Below, one piece after another: positions 48,894 to 59,738 of a DNA stretch of 64,000 nucleotides. The notes under the pieces were generated by a model, which searched no databases, had not been told where the DNA came from, and saw nothing but the letters and a program-made list of their open reading frames with translations. Numbering within the stretch: the stretch's first letter is position 1; each line of letters starts with the position of its first letter. The position numbers were made by a program, and so were the translations under genes. The stretch covers positions 19,451,001 to 19,515,000 of the forward strand of contig NC_056766.1 of NCBI RefSeq assembly GCF_018687715.1. The letters run 5' to 3'. This DNA comes from Carya illinoinensis (Eukaryota > Streptophyta > Magnoliopsida > Fagales > Juglandaceae).

Positions 48894-50780
48894 GGTTTTC
48901 TCTAAAAAATATATATGATGTTATCTCCAATGCAGAGGGACAAAATGAATAGGAAGATGATTAATCTACTCAAGGAGCATACCAAAAGAGCCAGTCTGTC
49001 TCCAAATTGTTCGTTGAACCAGTATGAGATGATTCCTTTGCCAATGGGAGATATTAAGGCTGAAATTGTTGATATGACAGTTAAAAAAAAGGTGAATTCA
49101 TTTGAAGTATCTATAGATGAGGAGGGCGAATGGGCTATAGAAACTAATAAAGATGATTGATGTGTATTGTGTTCACATGACACTTTTATGAACAATATTT
49201 TATATAATGCATGTATCAATATTTTGAAATCATGCCACTAAGAGGACAGAGACTTCCATCCCATCTCCACCCATGCCTGGCTCTCCGACTAACTTACCAC
49301 TGGAGATTAACTCTCCAGACCAAGGTAAAAAGTTAATATAATATTTTTTTTTCAATTAAGATAAATCACACCTAAGTATACTAAATTCTAACTATCATTT
49401 ATTTCATGTGTATTCTAAATATGCTTTTTTTTAGAGCTAAATGTACAAGCTCATCAAGGCCAAGGCACTAATAGATGCGTGACATTAGAAAAATATCATA
49501 AAGTTGGCAAGATTAAAGTTAACATTCCTGACAATCAAACCGGATGTGAAGGAGAACCAACAGCCTGGCTTGCTTCTCATTTAAGTGCTCGTATATAGAC
49601 TTATGCACCTTTGGCTACGAATTCATAGCATAAAGTTTCCCAAGATGTCCAATAACTTATTAAGAAACGTTGTTTGGTAATTATTTAATTCATTTTTCAA
49701 ATTATTTAAGGTCTATGCAAAATATAGAATATACAATTAATTTGTTCATGAGTCTTACTTTTTTAGTGATAACTTCAAACTAAATTTTGGTCTGAGGGAG
49801 AAATGCAAGACTATTGATGAGCTTATGTATAATGCATTCTAAAAATATAAGGTTAGATGTCATGACCATTTCAATAAGTTCGAGAACAAGGAGGACACAT
49901 ACCAAAATCCTTTTCAAGATGTCCAACCTTCAAATTTAGAGAAACTTTATGATATGTTTGAAGATCCTGCATTTAAGGTAAATAAATAACTTTTTTTACA
50001 TGTCATGATTTATAATTTCTCTTGTTAACATTTATAACTTCTATGCAAGAGCGAAGTTCTATAAACAAAATAAATAGATCGGAATTGAAGATTCATTATT
50101 ATGCAGGCTCAAGATCTTTCCATCACCTCTCTAAGAAGTTGGTAAGTTTATTTATCACTCAATTTTATTTTCTATTGTATTCTAATGACTTTATATCTAT
50201 AAAATATTTGTCATGCAACAAGACTCAGATAGCAATTACGTTCTGACAAAATTATATACTACATCACATACTAATCTTAATAGAGAGTAGACTTATTTAG
50301 TTTAAACAATTATATGCTACATCACATACTAATTTTAATAAAGAGTGGACTTATTTAGTCTAATTAAACTTATTTATATATTTGTGAAAATATCAATTAT
50401 TTCTCTTATGTGTAAGAGAAAATAGTTACCCTACGTATTGAATCTATAACTGACCAAACTTTCACAATTGATGTAAAAAATTTTACGAAGGTTCTAGGTC
50501 CACATTTAGGCTATTTGAGGGGTTTGAGTCATTGTATCAAGCCTTCTAGCTCGTCCACATCGTCCAGAAATGCTAACACTTCTAGAGCATTAAAGGAACT
50601 CAGGTTAGAGATTGAGGAATTGAAGACAAACTAGCATAAGTTAGTGGCCCAATGAGTTGGCTTAGAGATGCGAATGAAACAATAATAAGAGCAACAAGTG
50701 GAGTTCAAGAGAGAAATACAACTCCAAGCATATGCTTAGGCAACAATTCAGGCCTCAAAGCAACTAATTTAATTTTTAGA
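48894..50780 (+). pseudogene. CACTA C-terminal/second ORF remnants (En/Spm-Ptta type)
   Basis: Exon-like pieces are separated by AT-rich introns: 48915-49160 (acidic, ends EWAIETNKDD); 49436-49680 (GKIKVNIPDN, GEPTAWLASHL); 49770-49980 (FGLREKCKTIDELM, YKVRCHDHF); 50045-50140 (NRSELKIHYYAGSRSFHHL); and 50420-50760 with a GPHLGYLRG-like block and coiled-coil-like sequence. The NRSELK..H..GSRSF motif is typical of the plant transposase family Ptta/En/Spm. In active elements this product binds the subterminal repeats. Multiple stops make it a pseudogene. Confidence 0.7.
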
Positions 50781-51483
50781 TCAAATTTTCAACTATCGGC
50801 TTTTCTATTATAAAAACTACTATCTTATTTAGTTGGTTTGCATTTATGAGACTACTTTTATGTATGCTAAATATGTACTAATATATTTTAACTATTTGAA
50901 TGCAAAAAAATCTTTCGAACAGTTAATAAGCGCTAACCATTCGAAAGGTGTAATGATGACATCCAAAGGTAATGTGTAAACTACATTCATACAACCATCA
51001 GGCAAACCGAATATTACATAACCGTTCAAATAATACACTAAACGTTTCAACAAATTTGAATAGTAAAATGTTCGAACGTCGAAATTGAAGTTTGAACTAT
51101 CAAGTACATACATTCAAATGTTAATATCTTTACTTCGAACATTCAATTGTATACGTTCGAACAATATATAACATTTTAACTTAAATTGTGACATTTGAAT
51201 GTAATGTCGTTCAAATTAAAGTTATTAATTCGAATGAATTATCTAACCCGTTCAAACTTCTTAATCTTTTGAACGTTTAAATTTGACCAGTCGACCGACT
51301 TCATGGGACGAAATAAAATTGTCCCAAAAAATATTCCATTCAAACACTATCGAACAGTTTTTTCCAATTTTGTTCCAAAAAACCTTCCAAAATAGTGATA
51401 TTGGGATAAACTTGCTACACTCTTTTTTCCTCCCAAAAACTACTTTGGGACAAAACAATATCTTTTTGGGATGAAAATTTTCA
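50781..51483. repeat. CACTA right subterminal region
   Basis: Motifs such as ACGTTCGAAC, CATTCAAATG and TTGGGACAAAA recur in both orientations. Bases 51430-51483 match the inner left terminus inverted. The terminal ~30 bases expected to end TTGTAGTG are not found. Confidence 0.6.
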
Positions 51484-52219
51484 TATAAACAAGACCATTA
51501 AAACTTCGTAATGAAGGATATAAGAAAATAAAAAAAGAAACAACTCTGCTTTCGAATGAACAATAACCTTATGGTCTTGAATAGAATAAAACAATTCAAA
51601 ATCTTCCAATTAATAAAAAAAAAAAACAAACAAACAACTTTAACATGAAATGAGAAACCCACTTGGCATAAATACTAATTAGTTGTGAGGAAAGCAAAAC
51701 ACCCAAATGGAAAATAAGGGAGCAAAAATATTATAACTTCCTTTCACACTCTATTAAGAGCCTAGATGTAGAAGGTCAAGTTTTCAGTAGCATTAGTGAA
51801 AATGGAAAATTGGATTGCAATTAGTAGTAGTGAAAATGGGTTGCATGAGAAAAATGAGGCCCTTCGTCGATCTCCATAGAAAATAGAGGATCATCAAGCA
51901 AGTTCAAGTGGCAGAGATATTGACAGTCTTGTGACTTATTCTTGAGTAGAGTTCAAGGGATAATTTCTTTGAACCCATTAGTCATACTTTTAAAAACATA
52001 TCATTTTCTAAAATATTGGGTCAAATTGAGAGGGTTGAGCCAAAACTTTCAAGAAAAGGCTAGCCCAAAGATAGCATAAGAAACCTATCCATATGTGGCC
52101 CAATCATTTGATTGCATGACTTGCATCTTCTTCTTCTCCTTCAACCAAAACAACACAAGCTCTCATAACCTTTCTCATACAATCGTGGTATACCCCTATG
52201 CCTCAACATTGTAAGGTAG
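51484..52219. other. Unassigned AT-rich sequence
   Basis: I see no gene or element boundary. It separates the CACTA remnant from the second gypsy element. Confidence 0.6.
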
Positions 52220-52576
52220 TGTAATGAGCTGAAGCAAATAGGAGAAGAAGTAAAGTATAGTGCTGATGGGGGATCGAAGTAAAAGAATAAGAGAAGAGAT
52301 GCATAGGTGAAAGAAGGGTAGCTGAGAGGTAAGGGCAAAATTACTATTTTACCCTTTAATTGTAACGAGATTAACAGTAGTCTGGAAAGAATATAAAAGA
52401 GACTTGATTGTAAGATTTTTCCATTGAAGAAAATACACAATTCTTGATTGGAGGTGTTGAATCCTCGAAAATTAGATTCTTTCTTTGTTTTCTTTCTTAA
52501 TTCGTTCATCTTGCTTTCATTCTTTTGTTACAACTTTGCTAGAAATGCTTCTATAATATTGAATGGGTTTATAACA
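52220..52576 (+). repeat. 5' LTR of degenerate chromovirus
   Basis: Aligns over its full length with 58438-58793, with many substitutions. It includes the conserved run TTAATTGTAA.GAGATTAAC and an AAGAATATAAA box that may be the TATA signal. Confidence 0.88.
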
Positions 52577-52659
52577 AAGTAGTTCTTTCTTTGGGAAAAT
52601 GGTAGAAAGCACGAGGTACAAAGATTTAGAGAAAATGGTTCTTGGTCTTACAACAAGAA

Positions 52660-53490
52660 AAAAAGGTAGAAAATTATCAAGGTGAACTAGATGAATTAAA
52701 TTCGAAGATGGATCTTTTGTTAGAGGCAATGAGTTGAGGTGGAATGGGATCTCGAAATGGCCATGTTCAAGGTCAGGATGTACACAGAAATTTTTGGGTT
52801 GATGAGAGTTATGCAATTTAGATCCATTAAGTTAGATTTTCCTATACTTGATGGGAAAAATCCTACTAGATGGATTTATAAAGCATCCCACTACTTTGCT
52901 TTGAATCCCATGCCGAATGGGTAGAAGATTTTAATGTGTTCTTGTTATATGGAGGGAAGTGCTTTAGTTTGGTTCCAAGATGCAGAAGAAATACGAATTT
53001 TCCATTCTTAGGAGGTTTTTGTTGAAGCCCTCCAAGTGAGATTCAGGAATTCATCTTATGATGATCCGATGGAAGCAATAACCAGGCTGAGACAAACCAC
53101 AACAATGGCTGCATATAAGACTCAATTTGAGGTATTTTCAAACATATTGAACAAGATAAGTTGCTTTCTTAGTGGTCTCAATGATGAAACTTGATTGCTT
53201 GTTAGGATGCTTCACCCTAACAACTTGAACTTGGCCTTTGGATAAATGGGTTACCAGGTTCCATATGTCCCTTTACCCTTAGGAGGGAATACTTCATCCA
53301 GCACTATCAACATAAAAGAAGTGGCCACTGGTTATACAGGTAACAATTTCAAAAATTCCCTTCCCATTCAAAAGATTAGTCCTATTCATGAAATGAAGAA
53401 GATGAGAGAAAAAAGTTTATGTTATTTCTATGATGAGAAAGGAATCCTAGCCATTATTGTAAAAAAGCTAGGATCTTTGTGATGTAAGGA
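52660..53490 (+). pseudogene. Chromovirus gag remnant
   Basis: Pieces read KLDFPILDGKNPTRWIYKASHYF and then a capsid-like continuation to about 53250. A degraded zinc-knuckle region near 53410-53470 (LCYFYDEKG...) has lost most cysteines. Several stops (for example at 52922 and 53241) break it. Confidence 0.7.
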
Positions 53491-53849
53491 ATGGAGTTGT
53501 TTTCTGGAAGTGAATATGAGGACAGTTGGAGTTTGGAATAGATGGAAGGGACTATGAATTGCAATAATGAATATGAAATTCTAGAGATTTCACTGTATGC
53601 AATTGATGGTCCTTTGAGATGAGAACTATGAGAATGAGTGGGTAAGCACATGGTTGTTTAATGGTGATTCTAGTGAATATAGGAAGTCTTCATAACTTCA
53701 TGGATCCCATGGTGGCTAGGTGGACAGGGTTTCAAATATGTAGGAGAGCAAATAGAAGTGAAGGTTTGCTAATGGAGAGAAAATGAGAAGTGAGGGAATG
53801 GCTAAAAAGGTGAGTCTTAGGGTGCAAAGGAATTAGTTTATTACTAATT

Positions 53850-56800
53850 TTTTCTTGTTACCTTTTGGAGGTTGTGATGTGGTTTTAGGAATGTAGTGGC
53901 TGAGGACTTTAGGGCCAGTTCTATGGGATTTCAATCTTCTAACCATATCATTTAAGAATGATAAGCAATATATTGTTTTGAAGGGATTAAATCCAAGCCA
54001 TTTAGAATTGGTGCAAGATATAGAAATTTGTGAACTCCCAACTGTGGAGAGAAAGGGAATGTTTCTGCAGATCATACAACAAGAACTAGAGAAAGTGATG
54101 GAAAAATTGATATAGTCTTAGAGGTATTGGCAGAGCCAAAGTAGTTACCACCAAGGAGAAATAAGGCCCCCAGATTAATCTAAAAGAAGGGACAAAATCC
54201 ATATATGTAAGGCCTTACAAAGATCCCTTCTATAAAAAATCTAAAATTGAAAAAATTGTTAAGGAGTTGTCAGAGGCTGGGGTGATTAGAAGCAGCCAAT
54301 CTACTTTCTCATCTCTCAATTTGCTTGTGAGAAAAGATTATGATAGTTGGAAAATGCACATTGATTATAGAGCTTTAAACCCAGAGACCGTCAAAGATAA
54401 GCTTTCAAAGATAAGTTAGTCAAAGATTAACTTTTAAATGACTTTTTTAGTGCTACAATTTTTTCTAGGCTGGATTTGAGATCCGGTTACCACTGGACCA
54501 AGGTAAGGGAGGAAAACATTCTAAAAATAACTTTTAGAACTCATCAAGGCCAGTATGAGTTCTTAGTTATGCCTTTTGACTAAACTAATGCTCCTGCTAC
54601 TTTCCAAGCACTTATGAGTGAGGTGTTTTAGCCTTTTTTACGAAAATTTATCATTGTGTTTTTTGATGACATATTAATCTACAGCAAGTCAAAGGAGGAG
54701 CCCTCACAACATCTCTCTATGGTGTTGGATACCTTAGCTAAACATGCATTGTTTGCTAAGAGGAGTATTTGGTTGTGAAGAGATTGAATACTTAGGACAT
54801 TTAGTGTCTGCCAAAGGAGTAAGTGCATATCCTTCAAAGATCAAATTGTTAAGTGGCTATTACCTCAGTCTATTAAATCCTTAAAAGGATTACTCAGGTT
54901 GACTGGATACTCTAGAAAGTTCATTAAGATTGATGGATTGATTGTTGAACCTTTGACTACTTTGTTGAGAAAGGATGCATTCAATTGGAGTATGGAGGCA
55001 TCTAAGGCCTTTGAAGCATTGAAGAAAGCAATGATCAACCCTCCAATCTTAGCTTTGCTTGACTTTAGCAAACCATTTATAATTGAGTGTGATACTTCTA
55101 GTGTAGGGATTGGGATAGTGTTGATGCAAGGTGGTAGACCTCTAGCTTATTTGAGTCAGGCTTTAAGAGGGAAAGCTTTGGATTTATCTACTTCTAAAAA
55201 AAGAGTTGCTAGCTCTGGGGTGTGCTATAAAAATTAGAGAACATACTTGTTGGGAAGAAATTTTTTCTATCAAGACAAATCAACAAAGTTTGGATAGTTA
55301 GAAGTAAGATAAGATTTAAAATTCTCATTTCATCTCATCTCATCATTACAAATTTTTCAAATTTTCACACAAAATATAATAAACAATTCAAGTTTTTCAA
55401 ATATTAAATCAACATTTTCAAATCCCAAAACAATAATAATGTTAAAAAATAATATTTTATTCAACTTTCAACTTTCATCTCAAATTAAAAATTCTCATCT
55501 CAACATCCAAACCTAAATTCCTATTGAAACAAAAGATTAGGACACCCTCACAACAGAAATTGATCAGTAAGTTGCTTGGTTATGACTTTACAATTGAATA
55601 CAAGAAAGGGACAAATAATGTGGCTACAAATACACTCACCATACAGAATGAGGTAGTTCAAGAGACCCCTACTTTATCCGCTATTATAGTGTTGGTCCCA
55701 ATCTGGTTTTAGCAGTTCAAATTCTTATTTGCAAGATGAAATAGTTGCTGGTCCTTGTAAGAGATTTCCACATGGGTTGACTATAGATAAAGGATATGAT
55801 ATTAAGAATGGTTTGTTGTTTAAGAAAGTTTATGCCTAGACTTTCTCCTCTTAAACAACAAGTCCCGCAGTTTATCCACAATAGTGCATTTGGGGGACAT
55901 TCAAGTTACCAAAAGTCACTATATCATGCTAAAGTAGATTTTTATTGGTCTAGGTTGAAGAAGGGAATTAAAGAATGCATCAAGCACTATCTAGTTTGTC
56001 AGCCATATAAGACTGAGAATTTGCGACCAGCAAGAAACTCCAACCTTTGCCAGTACCTACTAAGTCATGGACTGATATATCCATGGACTTTATTGAGGCC
56101 TTACCTAATTCACAAGGGTACTCAAATATTTTTATAATGGTAGGTCGGTTTACCAAGTCTTCACATTTCCTACTACTCTCCCACCACTGCAGTAATTGTA
56201 GCTAAACTATTCATCTAAGTCTTCAAGTTGCATGGAATGCTAGCCACAATTGTTAAAGACTATGTTATCTTCATCAATTCATTTTGGAAGGAATTGTTCA
56301 ATTTATATGACACATAATTGACTTTTAACTCAGTTTACCATCCCCAATTTGATGGCCAAATTGAAGTTATCATAAGTACTTGCAATAGTATTTAAGGTGC
56401 TTTGTTAGTCAAAGGGCAAAAGAATAGGTGAAGTGGTTACCTTGGGCTAAGTGGTGGTATAGCAGTAGTTATCATTTCTCAACCAAGTTAACACCATTTG
56501 AAGCCTTATATGGGGAGTCTCCTCCTACACTACTTCAGTATGTGACTAGTATAACTCAAAATGCAGAGGTAGATTATCAATTAAGATCTCGAGAAGAGAT
56601 TTTTTCTTTGTTAAAAAAATAATAAAAAAATAAAAAACTTTTTAGCAGCTTAGGTGGTTATGAAGAATCAATATGAAAAGCACCATACTCCAAGGAAATT
56701 TGAATTGGGAAACATGGTTTATTTGAGGTTATAGAAGTACAGGCAGCACAATGTAGCTCAGCATATGAATTACAAATTGGCACCAAATTTTTTGGCCCAT

Positions 56801-56920
56801 TCGAAGTATTACAACGCATTGGCAAGCTTGCATACATGTTAGAGTTACCCTCCATTGCAACTATTCATCCAGTGCTCTATGTTTCAACCTTGAAGAAACA
56901 TATGGGAACATCAGCAATGG
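53850..56920 (+). pseudogene. Chromovirus pol remnant (protease to integrase)
   Basis: Protease tail near 53860-53960 (GGCDVVLGM, WLRTLGPVLWDF). Reverse transcriptase at about 54200-54760, including VIRSSQSTFSSLNLLVRK, the WKMHIDYRALN block and the catalytic FFDDILIYSK near 54657. RNase H at 54899-55240 (FIIECDTSSVGIGIVLMQGG), then interrupted by a MITE and resumed at 55515 with SKLLGYDFTIEYKKGTNNVA. Integrase zinc-finger region at 55860-56010 (GGHSSYQKSLYHAKVDFYW, CIKHYLVCQPYK) and a core near 56060-56600 (ATIVKDYV, FDGQIEV, TPFEALYGESPPT). Frameshifts and stops throughout. Confidence 0.85.
55288..55512. mobile_element. MITE of about 225 bp in the RNase H
   Basis: Imperfect terminal inverted repeats: GTTTGGATAGTTAGAAGTAA on the left, and GTTTGGATGTTGAGATGAGA reading inward from the right. 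The interior is AT-rich and non-coding. The RNase H reading (QQ-S on the left, LLKQKI on the right) resumes across it. The TIR type (GTTTGGATRGT, ATGAGATGAGA) resembles a MITE I believe is abundant in Fagales genomes. The exact target duplication is unclear. Confidence 0.78.
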
Positions 56921-56927
56921 TGATGAG

Positions 56928-58209
56928 TGTATGAAAGTGCACTCTAAATACCTCATTATTGGACTAAAATGCTAAAATATAAATACAAATCATAGTAATT
57001 AATGTGTATTCTTGAATTAAGTTTCTATTTACTTTGAAATACTCTTAAGCAGATTTTTATATTTAATTCTATAGTCTATAAAAGAGCAAGTCAAAGCCTA
57101 ATCCAATTTAAATGAGGACTTTCATGGGATTTGAGAGCAATTTGAATTAAGAAAGAAAATCACAAAAGGAAATTGTTAGAAGTTTAAGTCTAAAATTCGC
57201 TAGCAGATAGTCTGGACATACTTTAATATTTTGATAGTGACTTTCTACTCACATATCAGGTTGATGCTAGTCTTAATGTGTTGGAATGCTATCTTAAAGG
57301 GTTACAAATTTATGTCCAACAAGGATTTCTAAATTCGGACTCCTTAAGAGTGTACAGGGCTTCTAATTTAAGTCCTAAAAGTTAGGTGATATTTTAGATG
57401 GGGGAATTAGGAAAATATTAGGGTTTCTTTTCTATCTTATATAACCATAGCATTGGCACGAAATTGGGGGAGGAGAGGTACAAGAGGCAGATCTGAAGAG
57501 AAAATCATTTTATTTTTGTACTTTTTGAGTTCTCCCATGTAGAGCTAACCTTGGGTAAAGCCTATGACAAAAATTGATTGGTGAAAATACTTTGACTTAA
57601 TTTCAATTCATAGATTAAATTTTATTATTTAAGATTCTAGGATTCAATTCTCTATTTGGTTTGGATATTATAAGTTTGAGACCATTATATTAAATCTTGC
57701 TATGGTTTAATTTGGTTGAGCTATAGAATTATGAATATATAATTGTGACTCAAACATGTTTTTCATGCCTTTGATGTGATCTTCTGTTGTACTATTGTTT
57801 GTGAACATAGGGTCGTCTTTAGATCTGATATTTCTTTTTATATATGAAAACTCTGATTTGTTAAAAGAGAATAGATTGTAGAATTAAATTTGAGAAAATA
57901 TATACATATAATGTCATATCTTTCGATTAGGAATTTGGTGCTATAATTCTTCATTGTGTATATAGTTTGGATTGAAAAGGTCAGAGTATCAGATCCGATT
58001 GATAGAAGTTCGAAACTTTACTTGTCTTTTTATCCGTGCCCTAATCTCATTTTAATTATGTGTTTTAGGTAAAATTTTCAGATTCTTATCATATTATCAT
58101 TTAATATTTTCCTTTAAACTTGCATCTTGTAGTACTCTTTTTTCCGACTCCCTATGGATCAACACCCTAAACTATACTATAACACCGCATAATAGTTTAG
58201 GCGTAATCA
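56928..58209 (+). mobile_element. Probable solo LTR inserted before the chromodomain
   Basis: About 1.28 kb interrupts the pol tail. It begins TGTATGAAAG and ends GGCGTAATCA. The last 80 bases (GACTCCCTATGGATCAACACC..., AGTTTAGGCGTAATCA) resemble the 3' LTR edge of Tat/Athila-type gypsy elements, and TATATAACC near 57440 could be its TATA box. A near-duplication GAGTG/AAGTG lies at 56925-56929 and 58209-58213. It has no internal genes. Identification as a solo LTR is inference. Confidence 0.55.
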
Positions 58210-58213
58210 AGTG

Positions 58214-58437
58214 GTTTCACCCTTATTGCCCCTACTGGACTCATATGGAGCATTTAGAACTGATTCAGAGGCCATCTTATAGCGTCATATGGATGCTATT
58301 GACAAGAAGCCTTTGATTGAACTCCTTGTGAAGTGGAAAGGTACTCTTGAAGAAGATTCATCATGGGTTCCTATAGATGAATTGAAGACTCATTATCTCG
58401 ACCTCGTGGGCAAAAGGTCTTTTGATGGGGAAGGGGT
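58214..58437 (+). pseudogene. Chromodomain tail of the degenerate chromovirus
   Basis: The plus strand reads KPLIELLVKWKGTLEEDSSW and VPIDELKTHYLDL, a canonical chromodomain pattern (LVKWKG, then a D/E-rich turn with W). It follows a hinge region at 58220-58290 and lies just before the polypurine tract and right LTR. It shows that the element is a chromovirus. Confidence 0.85.
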
Positions 58438-58793
58438 TGTGATGAGCTGAAGAAAATAAGAGAAGTAAAGTGCAGTACTGGTGGGCGATTGAGCTAAGGG
58501 AATAAGAGGCGAAGCATAAATGGAAGGGGCAGCTGAGAGGCATATGGTCACGTAAAGGGCAGAATTACTATTTTACTCTTTAATTGTAAAGAGATTAACG
58601 ATAGTCTGGGAAGAATATAAACAGAGACTTGATTGTAACATTTTTCCGTTGAAGAAAATACATGATTCTTGCTTGGAGTTGCTGATTCCTTGAAAGTCAG
58701 GTTCTTTCTCTCTTTTTTTCTTAACTCGACCACCTTGCTCTCATTCTTTTGTTACAACTTCACTAGAAATACTTCTATATTGAGTTCATAACA
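58438..58793 (+). repeat. 3' LTR of degenerate chromovirus
   Basis: Partner of 52220-52576. It is preceded by GGGGAAGGGGT and ends TTCATAACA. Confidence 0.88.
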
Positions 58794-59682
58794 GACGCGA
58801 TTTTGATTTCAGACCAGCACCTATTCACAGATCATTGGCATCAACTCTTTTTTTTTTTTTTTTCTTTTTGAAGAAAAAACTATTTGGGCGGCGATTTGGT
58901 GATTATGCCGCCCCTCCTAAACCCTGCCTATGGCCATGGCATTTGGCTTGATTTGAAGAGAAAGTATCATCAAGCGGCAACCTCACGGCTGTCTGGCTGC
59001 CCCCACAGTTTTGTAGAACCGAAGATTTCATTTCTAAAATTGGGAGCAATCTGAAAGCCAAACCCATTTGGGGCTTATAGTTATATGAGAAAACCAATGT
59101 ATCTTGTACGGTGAAACCTTTTCCTACAAGAACCAGAACAAGAGGTTTGAACCCCACTAAACCCAAGTCATTTCAGAGCAAGCCGTACACTTACAAGTGA
59201 TCCCCTAAAGATATTTAGGGCCCAAAACCACGAGAAGATCACTACGAGCAGGCCATTATGATCAATCAAGTACCAAGAGAAAAATCTCCTTAAGGCCAGC
59301 CTGATCAGAAGCCTACTTTAGCTCAATCTAGAAAAGCCCCCGATGAAAGATGGGCAACATCTTCCTGAGCTAACATAGTCAAGAAACCCAACAAACGAGA
59401 CATATGTACACATGTCCCACTCCCCACCGTGGTGATGCAATTCCCAAAGCTCCATTTAAGAAACTAAGCTTCAGTTTGCTCTCGAAGCCTTAAGATCTTT
59501 CTGAAGTAAAGCTTCAGTTTGCCATGCCTAACAGCTGAAAAGTAACTGTAAAAATAAATAAATAAATAAATAAAAACTAAAGAGACAGAAACTTTAAAAA
59601 ATAATTAGAAAAGAATAGCAGATCAACAAAAAGATAATTGTGCAAATTAAAAGAAGAGATTAATTTACAATTGAAGGTGTAA

Positions 59683-59738
<56 letters not shown>

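Larger units (their letters stand above)
4872..51483 (+). mobile_element. Decayed CACTA (En/Spm-type) DNA transposon hosting nested insertions
   Basis: The left end begins CACTACAACAAA, the hallmark terminus of this superfamily. The first and last few hundred bases are studded with short motifs around TTCGAACG, ATTCAAA and TTGGGACAAAA in both orientations, like the subterminal repeats bound by the transposase accessory protein. TNP2 transposase parts (transposase-associated domain, tnp2 core, DUF4218, DUF4216) and a second En/Spm ORF lie in order on the plus strand. Near 51430-51483 an inverted, diverged match to the inner left terminus is present, but the outermost bases and a TTGTAGTG end are missing, so the right boundary is approximate. 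Removing the copia element (30.96 kb) and the hAT (6.83 kb) leaves about 8.8 kb, a plausible size. All genes are broken, so the element is non-autonomous now. Confidence 0.75.
52220..58793 (+). mobile_element. Degenerate Ty3/gypsy chromovirus with short LTRs (Reina-like)
   Basis: Similar LTRs of 357 and 356 bp begin TGTAATGAGCTGAAG / TGTGATGAGCTGAAG and end ATAACA. Between them, on the plus strand, are gag, protease, reverse transcriptase, RNase H, integrase and a chromodomain, all with stops and frameshifts. Short LTRs and a terminal canonical chromodomain suggest the Reina lineage (inference). A GGGGAAGGGGT polypurine tract directly precedes the right LTR. I found neither a clear primer site after the left LTR nor a target duplication, so the element is old or rearranged. 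It contains a MITE and a probable solo LTR. Confidence 0.85.

Noticed and set aside
58903..59166. 87-codon minus-strand frame
   Set aside because: No recognisable domain, no splice partners found and no supporting context; left unannotated as a gene.
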